Shown here: positions 39,658 to 52,131 of the stretch, one piece after another
Position numbering within the stretch: the stretch's first letter is position 1
How the letters are laid out: each line of letters opens with the position of its first letter
From: JAIBBD01 sp041390685
Lineage (GTDB): Bacteria > Chloroflexota > Dehalococcoidia > UBA2979
Assembly (NCBI GenBank): GCA_041390685.1
Contig: JAWKPL010000001.1
Coordinates: forward strand, 2,480,001 to 2,544,000
Direction: 5' to 3'
DNA length: 64,000 nt
Position numbers and translations under genes: made by a program
Notes under the pieces: model-generated
Databases searched by the model: none
What the model was told of the DNA's origin: nothing
What the model saw: the letters and a program-made list of their open reading frames with translations, nothing else

Positions 39658-42600
39658 TCAGCCGCGATGCGGTTCGCGGCGCTCCAGTGCGAGGTCGGCG
39701 CCGTGCCTGAGCGTGCGGACCGCGATCGCCCGCGGCCATGCGAACCGCCGCACGAACCCCGCCTCGCCGGGCTGCGGTCCGTCGAGGGGCGAGACGAGCG
39801 CCTTGAGCGAGGCTGGCCCCTCCTCCGTCGGGCCGAGCGCCCCATAGACCGCGCTGCACGTCCGGACGCCGGCATCGGCGGCCACGAAGTCAACCCAGGC
39901 CTGTCCCGCGAGCGAAGGGATCGCATCATCGCCTCCCTCGAGGTGCGCGACCACATCCCCCGGCACCCCGTCGCGGCGTAGCGCCTCAACGACCTCGCGC
40001 AGGCGCGGAGCCTCGATGACGGCCGCGCTGTTTCCCGCCACGAGCGTCGCCACCAGCCAGCTCACGGCGCCCGGACCTGTCGCCGCCACGAGCGCCCGCC
40101 CGCGCGGCCAGTCGTACCGGAGTTCGGTGTGCTGGCCCGCGGCCTGTGGCGTCGGCGCAGGCCGGCCTAGTTCGCGTCGCGCCGCCTGCACGATGTCCAG
40201 AATCTGCAGCGCCTCGTCGGTCTCGCCACCCCCGATGCGCACGGCAGCCCGCTCGAGGATCGCGATGCGCTCATCCAGCGGTGCTTCCCAGCGCGCTGCC
40301 AGCGTCGGCGGCGTCGTCGGCTCTGAGCCATTGACCGCTCGCTCTTCGTCATTGCGGGTGTCGGTGCGCCGTACGAAGGCCCAGAGGTAGTCGGGACCAC
40401 CGGCCTTCGGCCCCGTCCCCGACATCGCCATACCGCCGAAGGGTTCGATGCCGGGGCGTGCGCCGGTCGTGCCGCGATTGACGTACACGTTGCCCGCGCG
40501 GACCGCCGAGGTCGAGCGCTCGACCGTCGCCGGGCTGCGCGAGAACACGCCCGCCGTGAGCGCATACGCCGTCCCGTTGGCGATCTCGTACGCCTGCTCC
40601 TCACGGTCGAATGGGATCACGACAAGGATCGGGCCGAACAACTCCTCGGTCGCGGTCGCCGAAGCGAGCGCGCGTTCCGGGGCGACCTCCACGATCAGCG
40701 GCCCGGCGAGCAGCGGCACGGCATCGAACAGGTCGAGGAGCACCACGCCCTCCTGACGCGCAACCTCGGCCGCGCCCTGAAGCCGTCCCCACGCGCGCCG
40801 GTCGATAATGGGGTTGACTTGCGTCGCCGCCTCGTCGGCCGGCCCGACGCGCAGGCTGCGTGCCGCTTCGACGAGGCGCTCCCGAAAGCGCCCGACGACG
40901 GATCGCTCGACGAGCACGCGCGAGACCGCGGAGCACTTCTGGTTGGCGTGCCCGAACGCGGAATGCACGATGCCGTTGACTGCTTCGTCCATGTCAGCGT
41001 CCGCGAACACGAGCGCCGCGTTCTTGCCGCCCATCTCCGCGACCAGCGCCTTCACGACGCCGTCCCGAGGTGCGACACGCGCCACGTCCTCGCGCATCCG
41101 TGCGCCGACCGCCCGCGAACCCGTGAATGCCACCATCGCGATGTCCGGGCTGTCGACGAGCGCCTGGCCCGCGTCGGCGCCGTGCCCGGGCAGGCATACC
41201 AGCGCCCGGCGCGGGATGCCTGCCTCCTGTAGCAGTGACGTGAGCCGCAGCGCGATGAGCGGCGTCTGACCTGCGGGCTTCAGCACGACGCCGTTCCCCG
41301 TCGCGAGGGCCGCCGCGGTCATCCCGCACGGGATCGCCAGTGAGAAGTTCCAGGGCGGGATCACGGCGACCACCCCGCGAGGTGCAATCCGCCCGCCGAA
41401 GTCGCGCCACAGCTCCTCCGCCTGCGCCGCGTAGTAGCGCAGGTAGTCAACCGCTTCGACGACCTCCGCCCATGCGCCGGCACGGTCACGCCCGCCCTCG
41501 TGCACGATCCACGCCGCGAACTCGTGGGCGCGCCTCTCGAGGAGGTCCGCGGCCCGCCGCAGCACGCGTCCGCGCTCGTCCGCCGGGGTCGCCGCCCACG
41601 CCCCGCACCGCTCGCGCACCGCCGAGGCCACGCGCCGCGCCGTCCCAGCATCGAGGAACGGCACGACCCCGACTGGGCCCGCGTCAGGATGCGACGGCGA
41701 GCGGATCTCGACGTGCTCGCCGGGCAACACCTTGTCGCCCAGCCGCAGTTCGTACGTCCGGCCCCACTCCGCGCGCGTCGAGGCGAGCGCCGCCTCGAAG
41801 GCGTCCCGGAACGCGGGGTCGAACCACCGCGCCTCGGCCATGCGGACGAACCCGCGGTCCTCGTCCGGCGCCGCCGCCGAGGCGTCCGATCGCTCCGGAG
41901 GCGGACGCAGCAAGTCCTCGGGCTCGGCGCCCCCGCGGCTCTGCAGCAGGAACCCCGCCTGCGAGGAGTTCTCGAGCACGCGGCGCACGAGGTACGCCAT
42001 ACCGGGCAGCAGTTCCCCCACCGGCACGTAGTCCCGTACGGGCCATCCCATGTCGGCGAGCGCGCGGCTCATCCCTTCGTAGGTGCGAAACAGGGTCTGA
42101 TGCTCGACCGTCGCCGCCGGCAGTCCGCGCGCCTGCGCCAGCGCTTCTGCGACGGCGTGCGACCGCGCATTGTGGCTCGCGACCGCCAGCCGCAGACGCG
42201 GATGCCCGCCGAGGAGCACGCGGATCGTCCGCTCGAACGCGACGTCGGTCGCGGCCTTCTCGGTCCAAACCGGCGCTGGCCATTGGTTCGCGGCCGCCGT
42301 GATCGTCTCGTAGTCCCAGTACGCCCCCTTCACGAGGCGCACCTGAAACGGCGTCCCCCGCTCGCTCGCAAACGCAACCATCGAAGCGGCATCCGCCTCG
42401 GCGGTGCGCAGGTAGGCTTGCAGCACGATGCCGGCGTCCGCCCAGTCCCCGAGCTGCTCCCCTCGCGCGAACGTCTCGCGGAAGACCCGCCACGTCAGGT
42501 CGCGGTAGGCGTGCTGCTCCATATCGATTGTCAACCCGATGCCCGCTCGCCGAGCCGCCTCAGCGATCGCCTCCAGCGGCGGACGCACGCGGGCGACCGT

Positions 42601-43230
42601 CCCCGCCGCGTCGACCGGCGTGAAAAGCGACGTGAGCGACGACAGCTTGATCGAGAGCTGCAGCATGGGAGCGTCGCCAGCGGTCCGTCTGCCCGCCTGC
42701 GGTTCGCGTCCGAGTTGCTCGACCATCGCGAGATAGCGCTCGACGTACGACAGCGCCTCGGACTCGCTCAATACCGCCTCGCCCAGCAGGTCGAAGGACG
42801 GCACTCGCCCGTGCCGGTCGAGGTACGCAAGCGTCTCGCGGACGCGCTCCTCGCCCGGTGGAGTGATGAAGCGCCGCGCGAACAGTTCGGCCGCCCGCGT
42901 CGCAGTCTCGCCCACGACCGGCGCCGGCAGGCGCTCATCGCGCCCGACGCGAAGCAGCCACCGCAGGGGCCGCGGCAGTTGCGGGAAGTCGTCGCCGAAG
43001 TACTCCCCGGCGAGCCGCTTCGCCTCATGCCCGTGGCGGTCATGGTCGAGCGATGCGAGGACGTCCATGTAACGCAGCAGTTGGGTGCGAAACCGCTCAT
43101 CCGCCACCGCGTTCGTGAGCAGCCAGTCCTCGATGCGCTCGGCGAGCCCCGGGCGGTAGCGTTCCGCGCGCTCGATCAGCGCGCGACCGATCTCCTGCAC
43201 GCGTGCTTCGACGGCCGGATCCAGTGCCAT
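39658..43230 (-). CDS. putA: bifunctional proline dehydrogenase / L-glutamate-gamma-semialdehyde dehydrogenase (PutA, no DNA-binding domain)
   Basis: A 1190-residue enzyme that oxidises proline to glutamate in two steps. The first part (about 60-480) is the FAD-dependent proline dehydrogenase with LSIKLSSLTSLF, LTIDMEQHAYRDLT, QVRLVKGAYWD and ASHNARSHA; the second (about 520-1000) is an aldehyde dehydrogenase with VIPPWNFSLAIP, the general base in LVAEMGGKNAAL and the catalytic Cys in GHANQKCSAVSR. About 160 C-terminal residues form a further ALDH-like domain (ATGPGAVSWLVATLVAGNSA), as in long type B PutA proteins. No ribbon-helix-helix repressor domain is present, so it is not self-regulating. 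The ATG at 43228-43230 suits the family. Confidence 0.93.
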   Translation of the reverse strand: MALDPAVEARVQEIGRALIERAERYRPGLAERIEDWLLTNAVADERFRTQLLRYMDVLASLDHDRHGHEAKRLAGEYFGDDFPQLPRPLRWLLRVGRDERLPAPVVGETATRAAELFARRFITPPGEERVRETLAYLDRHGRVPSFDLLGEAVLSESEALSYVERYLAMVEQLGREPQAGRRTAGDAPMLQLSIKLSSLTSLFTPVDAAGTVARVRPPLEAIAEAARRAGIGLTIDMEQHAYRDLTWRVFRETFARGEQLGDWADAGIVLQAYLRTAEADAASMVAFASERGTPFQVRLVKGAYWDYETITAAANQWPAPVWTEKAATDVAFERTIRVLLGGHPRLRLAVASHNARSHAVAEALAQARGLPAATVEHQTLFRTYEGMSRALADMGWPVRDYVPVGELLPGMAYLVRRVLENSSQAGFLLQSRGGAEPEDLLRPPPERSDASAAAPDEDRGFVRMAEARWFDPAFRDAFEAALASTRAEWGRTYELRLGDKVLPGEHVEIRSPSHPDAGPVGVVPFLDAGTARRVASAVRERCGAWAATPADERGRVLRRAADLLERRAHEFAAWIVHEGGRDRAGAWAEVVEAVDYLRYYAAQAEELWRDFGGRIAPRGVVAVIPPWNFSLAIPCGMTAAALATGNGVVLKPAGQTPLIALRLTSLLQEAGIPRRALVCLPGHGADAGQALVDSPDIAMVAFTGSRAVGARMREDVARVAPRDGVVKALVAEMGGKNAALVFADADMDEAVNGIVHSAFGHANQKCSAVSRVLVERSVVGRFRERLVEAARSLRVGPADEAATQVNPIIDRRAWGRLQGAAEVARQEGVVLLDLFDAVPLLAGPLIVEVAPERALASATATEELFGPILVVIPFDREEQAYEIANGTAYALTAGVFSRSPATVERSTSAVRAGNVYVNRGTTGARPGIEPFGGMAMSGTGPKAGGPDYLWAFVRRTDTRNDEERAVNGSEPTTPPTLAARWEAPLDERIAILERAAVRIGGGETDEALQILDIVQAARRELGRPAPTPQAAGQHTELRYDWPRGRALVAATGPGAVSWLVATLVAGNSAAVIEAPRLREVVEALRRDGVPGDVVAHLEGGDDAIPSLAGQAWVDFVAADAGVRTCSAVYGALGPTEEGPASLKALVSPLDGPQPGEAGFVRRFAWPRAIAVRTLRHGADLALERREPHRG

Positions 43231-43403
43231 ACGTCGAGGATAGCCGCTGCGAGGGCCTCGACGTTGGCTCCTGCAGGCCCACGAGGTTCCCCGTGCGCCG
43301 GATTGGGCTAGGATACGCCGAGCCGAGGCCGCCGACCCCACCGGCTTCCTCGCTACACTGACAACAGACGACGATGACGCACACCTGAAGGGGGAGACGC
43401 CCC

Positions 43404-46082
<2,679 letters not shown>

Positions 46083-46092
46083 GAGCCTCACG

Positions 46093-46953
46093 ATGACCAC
46101 CGAGCAAGACGTCGACACGAGCAGCTGGAAGCAGACGCCGGACGGCATCCCCATCCCGCCGCCGTCCCCCGAGGACGTGCTGTATGAGAACCGCGACGGC
46201 ATCGGCTGGATCACCCTCAACCGCCCGCGCGTCCTGAACGCCGTCAACAAGAACGTCACGAGGCTGCTCGCCGCCGCCCTCGACGAGGCGGCCGCCGACG
46301 ATGACGCAAGAGCCGTAATCCTCACTGGCGCAGGACGCGCGTTCTGCGCCGGCGGCGACATGTGGTCCTCCCTCTACCCGGACGACCAGCCGGCCCCCGA
46401 GGCCGCGGAGGTGCAGGGCAAGATCTGGTCGATGCCCAAGCCAGTCATCGCTGCCGTCCGCGGTCACGCCCTCGGACAGGGCGCACAGTTCGTCAACGTG
46501 TGCGACTTCACCATCGCCTCGGAGACGGCCCGCATCGGCGAGATCCAGATCCGCCAGGGCTTCTTCCCGCCCACGCTCATCTCGCCCTACCTGATGAGCA
46601 TCAAGCACGCCAAGGAGTTCATGCTCCTCGGCGACGCCGTCACCGCCGAGGACGCCTACCGCATCGGCATCGTCAACCGCGTTGTCCCCGACAACGAGCT
46701 CGAGGCCGCCGCCGACGCGATGGCGAAGAAGCTCGCCGCGCTTCCGGCGACGGCGGTTCGCTTGAACAAGCTGCTCATCAACCGCATCTACGAGCTCGCC
46801 GGCTTCCAGCAGGGCTTCGACTGGCGCAAGGACTACGCGCTGCGCGCGCTCTCCGAGCAGAAGGACGAAGTCGCCGAGGCGCGCGTCCGCATCCGCGAGG
46901 AGCAGGGCTGGGCCGCCTTCAAGCAGGAGCGCAACAAGGGCTACCAGGACTGA
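46093..46953 (+). CDS. enoyl-CoA hydratase/isomerase family protein
   Basis: A 286-residue crotonase-fold protein. The N-terminal WITLNRPRVLNAVN and the oxyanion-hole segment GAGRAFCAGGDM (about residues 77-88), plus AAVRGHALGQGAQFVNVCDFTIA in the second part, are typical of the family. The second conserved catalytic Glu position is at IQIRQGFFPPT; the family is diverse, so hydratase, isomerase or another crotonase activity is possible. ATG at 46093 with AGGAG seven bases upstream follows acnA closely. It may act in fatty-acid or branched-chain CoA breakdown. Confidence 0.88.
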   Translation: MTTEQDVDTSSWKQTPDGIPIPPPSPEDVLYENRDGIGWITLNRPRVLNAVNKNVTRLLAAALDEAAADDDARAVILTGAGRAFCAGGDMWSSLYPDDQPAPEAAEVQGKIWSMPKPVIAAVRGHALGQGAQFVNVCDFTIASETARIGEIQIRQGFFPPTLISPYLMSIKHAKEFMLLGDAVTAEDAYRIGIVNRVVPDNELEAAADAMAKKLAALPATAVRLNKLLINRIYELAGFQQGFDWRKDYALRALSEQKDEVAEARVRIREEQGWAAFKQERNKGYQD

Positions 46954-46978
46954 GTCCCCGCCCGTTCGGGCGCGGCGA

Positions 46979-48109
46979 TTAGGGTCTCGCGAACCACGCC
47001 TCGTACGCGGGGCGCCGCTCCCCGGCGGCGTCCCGCAGCGACACGCTGCCGAACACCTGCCATGCTTGCGACTCAGGCCCGCTGTCCCGTAGCGCGTGCA
47101 ACAACAGCCAGTTCGCGAGTCGCACGTCGCGCCCGTCGAGGAGCGCCGTCAGCCGCTCGACGTATGCGACCTGCGCCTGCTCGCCGGCGCTCCAGGGCGC
47201 GGTAAACCCCGCGGGATGCTCGGCCGGCCAGCCCGTCTCCGTGATCGCGATCGGCCGGCCGCCGATGCGCGCAGACAGTGGCTCGAGGTAGTCGACCGCG
47301 ACCGCACTCGGCTCGGCGGTGCCAAAGAACGGGTACAGCGACAGCCCGACGATATCCACCTTCGTCAGGTCGTGCGCGTCGAGGGCGCCCCAGAGCGGCG
47401 TCGACCATCCGTTCAGCCCTCCGAGGCCCGCGAGGTGCTCGTAGTTGAACACCGGTCCGACAAGCGTCTGAGGTGATGCCGCCTTGATCGCGTCGTACGC
47501 CTCGTCGTAGGCGACGACCCACCTCGCGTAGTCCTCGGGCGCCTGCTCGAAGTAGAAGTCGTTCTCGTTGCCGAGGAATACGTACGGCGGCTGGTACTCC
47601 GCCGCGAACGTGCCCAGCATCGAGGCGTACCGCTGGCGCGCGTCCGCGTTCGTCCAGTCGTTCGCGGGGTCCGAGGCGGTCCGTATCAACGGTATCTCAC
47701 CGGAACGCCACCCGAACACCGGCACAGGAGTGAAGCAGCGTTCCGAGGCCTCGGACGCCACCGCGCGCGGTCCCGCCGGGACCGCCCCGGCGTCAGCGCC
47801 CCCGGCAGCATCGTCGCGCCAGGCCCCGTTCCAGAGCACCGCGCTCCCCCCAATGCCGGCGACCTCCTCGTAGAACGCCAGCAGCGAGGCCGGGTCGAGT
47901 CCGCCCGTCAGTCCCATCCCCCGGGGCGACAGCCCCACACCGCGCACGAGCGAGGGCGCAGGGGGGCAGGCCTCGCCACCGTCGTCGCGCGACTCGTTTG
48001 CCGCACAGCCGCCTGCCAGCACGGCGACGATGAGGAGCGAGACCACCCGCGCGATCGGCATGCGCCGGTGCGATCGTCTGACCTGCCGCATCAATCGAGT
48101 CTCGCCCAT
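46979..48109 (-). CDS. glycosyl-hydrolase-like (TIM-barrel) lipoprotein
   Basis: A 376-residue predicted lipoprotein with a lipobox (LAGGC near residue 35) and then a TIM-barrel resembling GH-A clan enzymes. The acid/base region is FLGNENDFYF (about residue 180) and the nucleophile region is AITETGWPAEHP (about 290), placed at strand ends as in clan A glycosidases. Substrate type cannot be read. Three Met starts are possible (48109, 48091, 48061), the last giving the cleanest signal peptide; none has a strong ribosome-binding site. It lies downstream of the DinB-fold gene in the same direction. Not a confident enzyme assignment beyond the fold. Confidence 0.7.
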   Translation of the reverse strand: MGETRLMRQVRRSHRRMPIARVVSLLIVAVLAGGCAANESRDDGGEACPPAPSLVRGVGLSPRGMGLTGGLDPASLLAFYEEVAGIGGSAVLWNGAWRDDAAGGADAGAVPAGPRAVASEASERCFTPVPVFGWRSGEIPLIRTASDPANDWTNADARQRYASMLGTFAAEYQPPYVFLGNENDFYFEQAPEDYARWVVAYDEAYDAIKAASPQTLVGPVFNYEHLAGLGGLNGWSTPLWGALDAHDLTKVDIVGLSLYPFFGTAEPSAVAVDYLEPLSARIGGRPIAITETGWPAEHPAGFTAPWSAGEQAQVAYVERLTALLDGRDVRLANWLLLHALRDSGPESQAWQVFGSVSLRDAAGERRPAYEAWFARP

Positions 48110-48127
48110 TCGCGCGGCCGTCGGTCG

Positions 48128-48643
48128 CTAGAACATCCGCATCCCGCCGCGATGCGGCTCGAACCGCTCCGACAGCATGCGCGCCAGCTGCGCGAGATGC
48201 ACGAGGTCGTGGTGCTCCGCGTGGAACAGCATCTCGGAGGCGGTTACGCGCCCAGCGGCCGAGTGCTCGCCGTCACGCTCCCATGCCGAAGGCGCGAGCG
48301 TCCGCAGCCACTCGACATCTGCCCGCCGGCGCTCCGTGAACTCATCCAGCAGCTCGGCGGGCGTCCGCGCCCCGTACCCGGAGCGCGCCAGCTCCTCGTT
48401 CTCGTCGCGGTTGAGCAGAAAGGGCCGCTCCTGCTCGACCATCGAGTGGATGCGGTCGAGCGCTCCGATGCGCTGCGTGATGAGCAGGTGCGCGACGACG
48501 TCGTGCGGTGACCACCCACCATCTGCCGCGGTCTGCATCGAGGCTGCCGAGGCGCTCTCGATCAGCGCGCGCACCGCGTCCGGCGTCCCCTCGAGCTGCG
48601 CGATCGCTTCGCGACGCAGTTCGTCGAGAGCGTCCCCGGTCAC
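48128..48643 (-). CDS. DinB-fold protein (DUF664/DinB_2-like)
   Basis: A 171-residue helical-bundle protein of the DinB/YfiT type, usually thiol-, metal- or small-molecule-linked enzymes. Visible are the first helix LRREAIAQLEGTPDAVRALI, the metal-site-like His in WSPHDVVAHLLI, and two more histidines in MLFHAEHHDLVHLAQL, together a plausible three-His metal site. The GTG start overlaps the pepN stop (GTGA). It might be a detoxification or modification enzyme; the family has too many roles to choose one. Confidence 0.75.
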   Translation of the reverse strand: MTGDALDELRREAIAQLEGTPDAVRALIESASAASMQTAADGGWSPHDVVAHLLITQRIGALDRIHSMVEQERPFLLNRDENEELARSGYGARTPAELLDEFTERRRADVEWLRTLAPSAWERDGEHSAAGRVTASEMLFHAEHHDLVHLAQLARMLSERFEPHRGGMRMF

Positions 48644-51183
48644 GACGCCGCGAATGCCCGGCAGCGGATCGCACGCGCGAGGTCGTCGTTCGCTTCGCGC
48701 AGCGAGCGCGCCAGTGTCGGCAGCCGCTCGCCAACCTCGGCGAGCAGCCGCTCGGACCGCTCGAGGACCGCCTGATCCACCCGGCCCGGGAAGAGCCCGC
48801 CGAAGTACGCGCTCGCGGCTTCGTGCGGACGCGACTCGAACACGGCCGGCACCGCCTCGAAGAAACGCTCGTCGTACGGCCGCGTTAACTCGCGCTGCAC
48901 GTACCACTGGAACCCGCTCATTGCCGCCGAGGTGAGGTGCAGCGAGCCGTAGCCCTCGTCGTGGAACCGTCGCCACGCCTCGGCCTTCGTCCCGGCGTCC
49001 GGCTTCGAGGTCTCGCACCGCAGCAGCGCACGCTGTCCGCGGTCCGAGGGGTCGCGCTCGCGCTCGGCGGCCACCCGCGCCTCGGCCCCATCGAGCCCGT
49101 ACGCCACGAACCGCGCCGCCAGCTCCCAGCGCATCTCCTGGTCGACCGTGAAGCCCGCCACGCTCACCTCGCCGTCCGCGAGACGAGCGAATTGCACGAT
49201 GTCCTCGGCATTGATCGCGACCCCGATGAGCGTGCGGCCCCAGATGATCTGCAGGTCGCCCTGCGGCGCGGACTGCAATTGCCCCCAGGCCAGCTCGAAG
49301 AAGCGATGCGCCTCGTCCAGACGCTGCTCGTCCGGCACGTACCGCGCGATCGTCGCCTGCGCGTTCGCGAGGATCGTCTCGATCAACTCGTGGCTCGGCT
49401 CGCTGCCGATCTGCGCCGCGATCAGCCGCAGGTACTCCGGCGACTTCAACTGCTGGTCTCGCACCATGTTCCACAGCGCCTGCCAGATCAGTTGCCGCAG
49501 CAGCGAGTCTTCGATGCGGTCGAGGTGCTGCTGCGCGTACGCGAGCGACCGCGCGTCGAGCGCGACCTTCACGAACCCGTGGTCGTTGTGGTTCGGGAAC
49601 ACAAAGTCCGGCAACGGTCGCCCCGCCGCTTCCGCTACCTCGGCCTCGTCGCCGTCGAGCTGCACGGGCGCCTCATCGATACGCGCGACATCCCCGTCGT
49701 TCCGCACGAGCGCGACGTCGAGGCGATGCGGGCGCAACGTCGGGTACTCGTCCGGCGCACTCTGCGTCAGCGTGAGCCGTCCGATGCTGCCGTCCGCGGC
49801 CTCGACCCGGGCGGCGACCGTGTTCAATGACGGTGTTTCGAGCCACAGGCGCGCCCACTCGTGCAGATCGCGCCCAACCCCCTCGCCGAGCGCGTCGAGC
49901 CACTGCGACAGCGTGGTGTTCTGGTACGCGTGTCGGCGGAAATAGATGCGCATTCCCTCGCGGAAGCCGTCCATGCCCATCGCCGCCACGAGCTGCTTGA
50001 TGACTGAGGCGCCCTTGCCGTACGTGATGCCGTCGAAGTTGAGGAACGTGTGGTCGGTGTCGGGCACCTGGCCGGCGATCGGATGCGTGGTCACGAGCTG
50101 GTCCTGGCGGTAGGCCCAGTTCTTCATGCCTGAGTTGAAGTCCTGCCATGCCCCCTTGAACCGCGTCGCTTCCACGAGCGTGAGGTACGCCATGTACGTC
50201 GCGAAGCTCTCGTTGAGCCACAGGTCGTTCCACCAGCGCATCGTGACGAGGTCGCCGAACCACATGTGCGCCATTTCGTGCAGCACGACCTCGGCGCGGC
50301 TCTCCCGCTGCCGGTCGGTGGGTGGGTCGCGGAAGACCATCCGCTCCGAGTGCGTGATCGCGCCCACGTTCTCCATCGCCCCCGCGTTGAACTCCGGCAC
50401 GAACACCTGGTCGTACTTCACGAACGGATAAGGCGTATCGAAGAACTCCTCGTAGAAGTCCAGGCCCTGCTTCGTCACCGTGAACAGCTCCTCGGTATCG
50501 AGGTGCGGCACCAGCGACTTCCGGCAGAACAGGCCCAGCGGGATGCCTCGATGCTCGTCACGCACTGCCACGTACGGTCCGGCGATCAGCGCGAAGAGGT
50601 ACGTGCTGAACGGCCGGGTCGTCTCGAACAGCCAGCGCCGACGGCCATCCGAGGTCTCCTCGTGACGCCTCGCCCGCCCGTTGCTGATGATCTCCCAGTC
50701 CGCCGGCGCCACGACGGTCAGCGCGTACGTCGCCTTCAGGTCGGGCTGGTCGAAGTTCGGAAACAACCGGTGCGACTCGTACGGCTCGAAGTTCGAGTAG
50801 AGGTATTCTTCGCCGTCCTCCGGATCCACGAACTGGTGCAGCCCGTCACCCGTATGGTCGTACTCGTTCTCGTACGTCAGACGCACGACGTTGTCCGTGG
50901 CCATGGCGTCTGCCGGGATGGTCAGGCGGTACCCCGTCCAGAGCAGCGCTGGGTCAAGCTCGCCGCCGTTCACCTCGAATCGGTCGATCCGCTTCCCGCG
51001 AAAATCGAGGAACGTATCGCCGCTGCCGTCGAAACGGAAACGGATCGTCGCCTCGCCGCGGTACGTCTCGGAGCCCCGCGTCAGGTCGATGGACAGCTCG
51101 TAGCTCACCCCGTTGACGTCCGCGGCGCGCGCTTCCGCTTCCGCCTGGGTCAGCACGTCTCGCGCGGGCGCGGCGTTCGTCAT
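48640..51183 (-). CDS. pepN: aminopeptidase N (M1 family)
   Basis: An 847-residue zinc aminopeptidase. The exopeptidase motif GAMENVGAITHSE (about residue 270) and the zinc site HEMAHMWFGD with NESFATYMAY (about 307-335) are intact. N-terminal beta-rich and C-terminal helical ERAP1-like regions give the full M1 architecture. No signal peptide, so it is cytoplasmic. It is followed by the DinB-fold gene with an overlap of four bases. Role: final trimming of peptides, for example from an imported-peptide or protein-turnover pool. Confidence 0.95.
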   Translation of the reverse strand: MTNAAPARDVLTQAEAEARAADVNGVSYELSIDLTRGSETYRGEATIRFRFDGSGDTFLDFRGKRIDRFEVNGGELDPALLWTGYRLTIPADAMATDNVVRLTYENEYDHTGDGLHQFVDPEDGEEYLYSNFEPYESHRLFPNFDQPDLKATYALTVVAPADWEIISNGRARRHEETSDGRRRWLFETTRPFSTYLFALIAGPYVAVRDEHRGIPLGLFCRKSLVPHLDTEELFTVTKQGLDFYEEFFDTPYPFVKYDQVFVPEFNAGAMENVGAITHSERMVFRDPPTDRQRESRAEVVLHEMAHMWFGDLVTMRWWNDLWLNESFATYMAYLTLVEATRFKGAWQDFNSGMKNWAYRQDQLVTTHPIAGQVPDTDHTFLNFDGITYGKGASVIKQLVAAMGMDGFREGMRIYFRRHAYQNTTLSQWLDALGEGVGRDLHEWARLWLETPSLNTVAARVEAADGSIGRLTLTQSAPDEYPTLRPHRLDVALVRNDGDVARIDEAPVQLDGDEAEVAEAAGRPLPDFVFPNHNDHGFVKVALDARSLAYAQQHLDRIEDSLLRQLIWQALWNMVRDQQLKSPEYLRLIAAQIGSEPSHELIETILANAQATIARYVPDEQRLDEAHRFFELAWGQLQSAPQGDLQIIWGRTLIGVAINAEDIVQFARLADGEVSVAGFTVDQEMRWELAARFVAYGLDGAEARVAAERERDPSDRGQRALLRCETSKPDAGTKAEAWRRFHDEGYGSLHLTSAAMSGFQWYVQRELTRPYDERFFEAVPAVFESRPHEAASAYFGGLFPGRVDQAVLERSERLLAEVGERLPTLARSLREANDDLARAIRCRAFAAS

Positions 51184-51246
51184 CCCAATTCCTTTCGCTC
51201 TCGAGCTGATGCGGATGCGCGCGGCCGGAGGAAGGACGGCGCGAGC

Positions 51247-52047
51247 TCAGGTCGCAGTATACCGAGCGTCTTCGCTGCTCCGGCGTTCAGCGCGGATGCG
51301 CACCGTGGCAATCACGAGGAGCGCAGCCGCCAGCCCGAACCACGTCAGCGCGTACTCCATGTGCGGCGCCGTGCTGACCTCGGTGCCCCAGTAGCGCACC
51401 GGCAGGTCGGGCGGCGGTGCCTGGTCGCCCGGGTCGCGCGTCCCCTGGATCAACCGCCAGTCGAGCACGGGGTACGGCAGCTCGCGCGCCATCGAGGCGA
51501 TGTCGAACCATGCCCAGGATCCGTCCGGAGTCTTCCCCGCCGTGGTCCCTGTGACGATCACCGACGCGCCCTCGGGCCTGGGCGCAGTGCGCGCGAGCCC
51601 CTCGACCACGCCGCGCTCCTCAACGGCGAGATCAGCCAGCACGCCCTCGCGCAGGGCAAGCGGGTACCACCCCCGGTTCACGAGGATCGCGGGCCCCCCG
51701 CCGTCCGGCAGCAGCGGCGTCACGGCCTCCTCGCCCAGCGTGCCGTACCGCGCGATGTTCGCGAGCGTCATGGTGTGCGCGTGGTCCCACCGTCCGCTCA
51801 CCTCCACTCGCCGGAAATCGACCTCCGCGGCCGTCAGCGGGGGTTCGACGCGCCATTCGAGGGGTGCCGCGGCCACACTCGCGCCGCGTTCGCGCTCGGC
51901 GGCGTCCGCACTGCGCTGTCTCGAGAACTGCCACGCTCCCAGCGCGACGAGCACCAGGAACGCCGCGCCCAGCAGCGCGAGCATCACCGGCAACGATGGC
52001 CGAAACCGAAAGCCGCGTGCCGGGGCTGAGGGGGACTCGGTTGCCAT
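51247..52047 (-). CDS. SURF1-family cytochrome c oxidase assembly protein
   Basis: A 266-residue membrane protein of the SURF1 type. An N-terminal helix (about residues 21-42, LALLGAAFLVLVALGAWQFSR) and a C-terminal helix (about 235-257) enclose a beta-rich domain with VSGRWDHAHTM, ILVNRGWYPLA and the HMEYALTWFGLA segment at the start of the last helix, all typical. SURF1 proteins help insert heme a into cytochrome oxidase, which argues for aerobic respiration. The ATG at 52045-52047 is preferred because the family starts just before the first helix. It is divergent from corA. Confidence 0.88.
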   Translation of the reverse strand: MATESPSAPARGFRFRPSLPVMLALLGAAFLVLVALGAWQFSRQRSADAAERERGASVAAAPLEWRVEPPLTAAEVDFRRVEVSGRWDHAHTMTLANIARYGTLGEEAVTPLLPDGGGPAILVNRGWYPLALREGVLADLAVEERGVVEGLARTAPRPEGASVIVTGTTAGKTPDGSWAWFDIASMARELPYPVLDWRLIQGTRDPGDQAPPPDLPVRYWGTEVSTAPHMEYALTWFGLAAALLVIATVRIRAERRSSEDARYTAT

Positions 52048-52131
52048 CACTCGATCGAGGTTCCACCCGCCTGCCCCCACTGGCAACAGGGACACCATGC
52101 GTCTCGCACCGCCCCGGGGCATCATGGAGGC

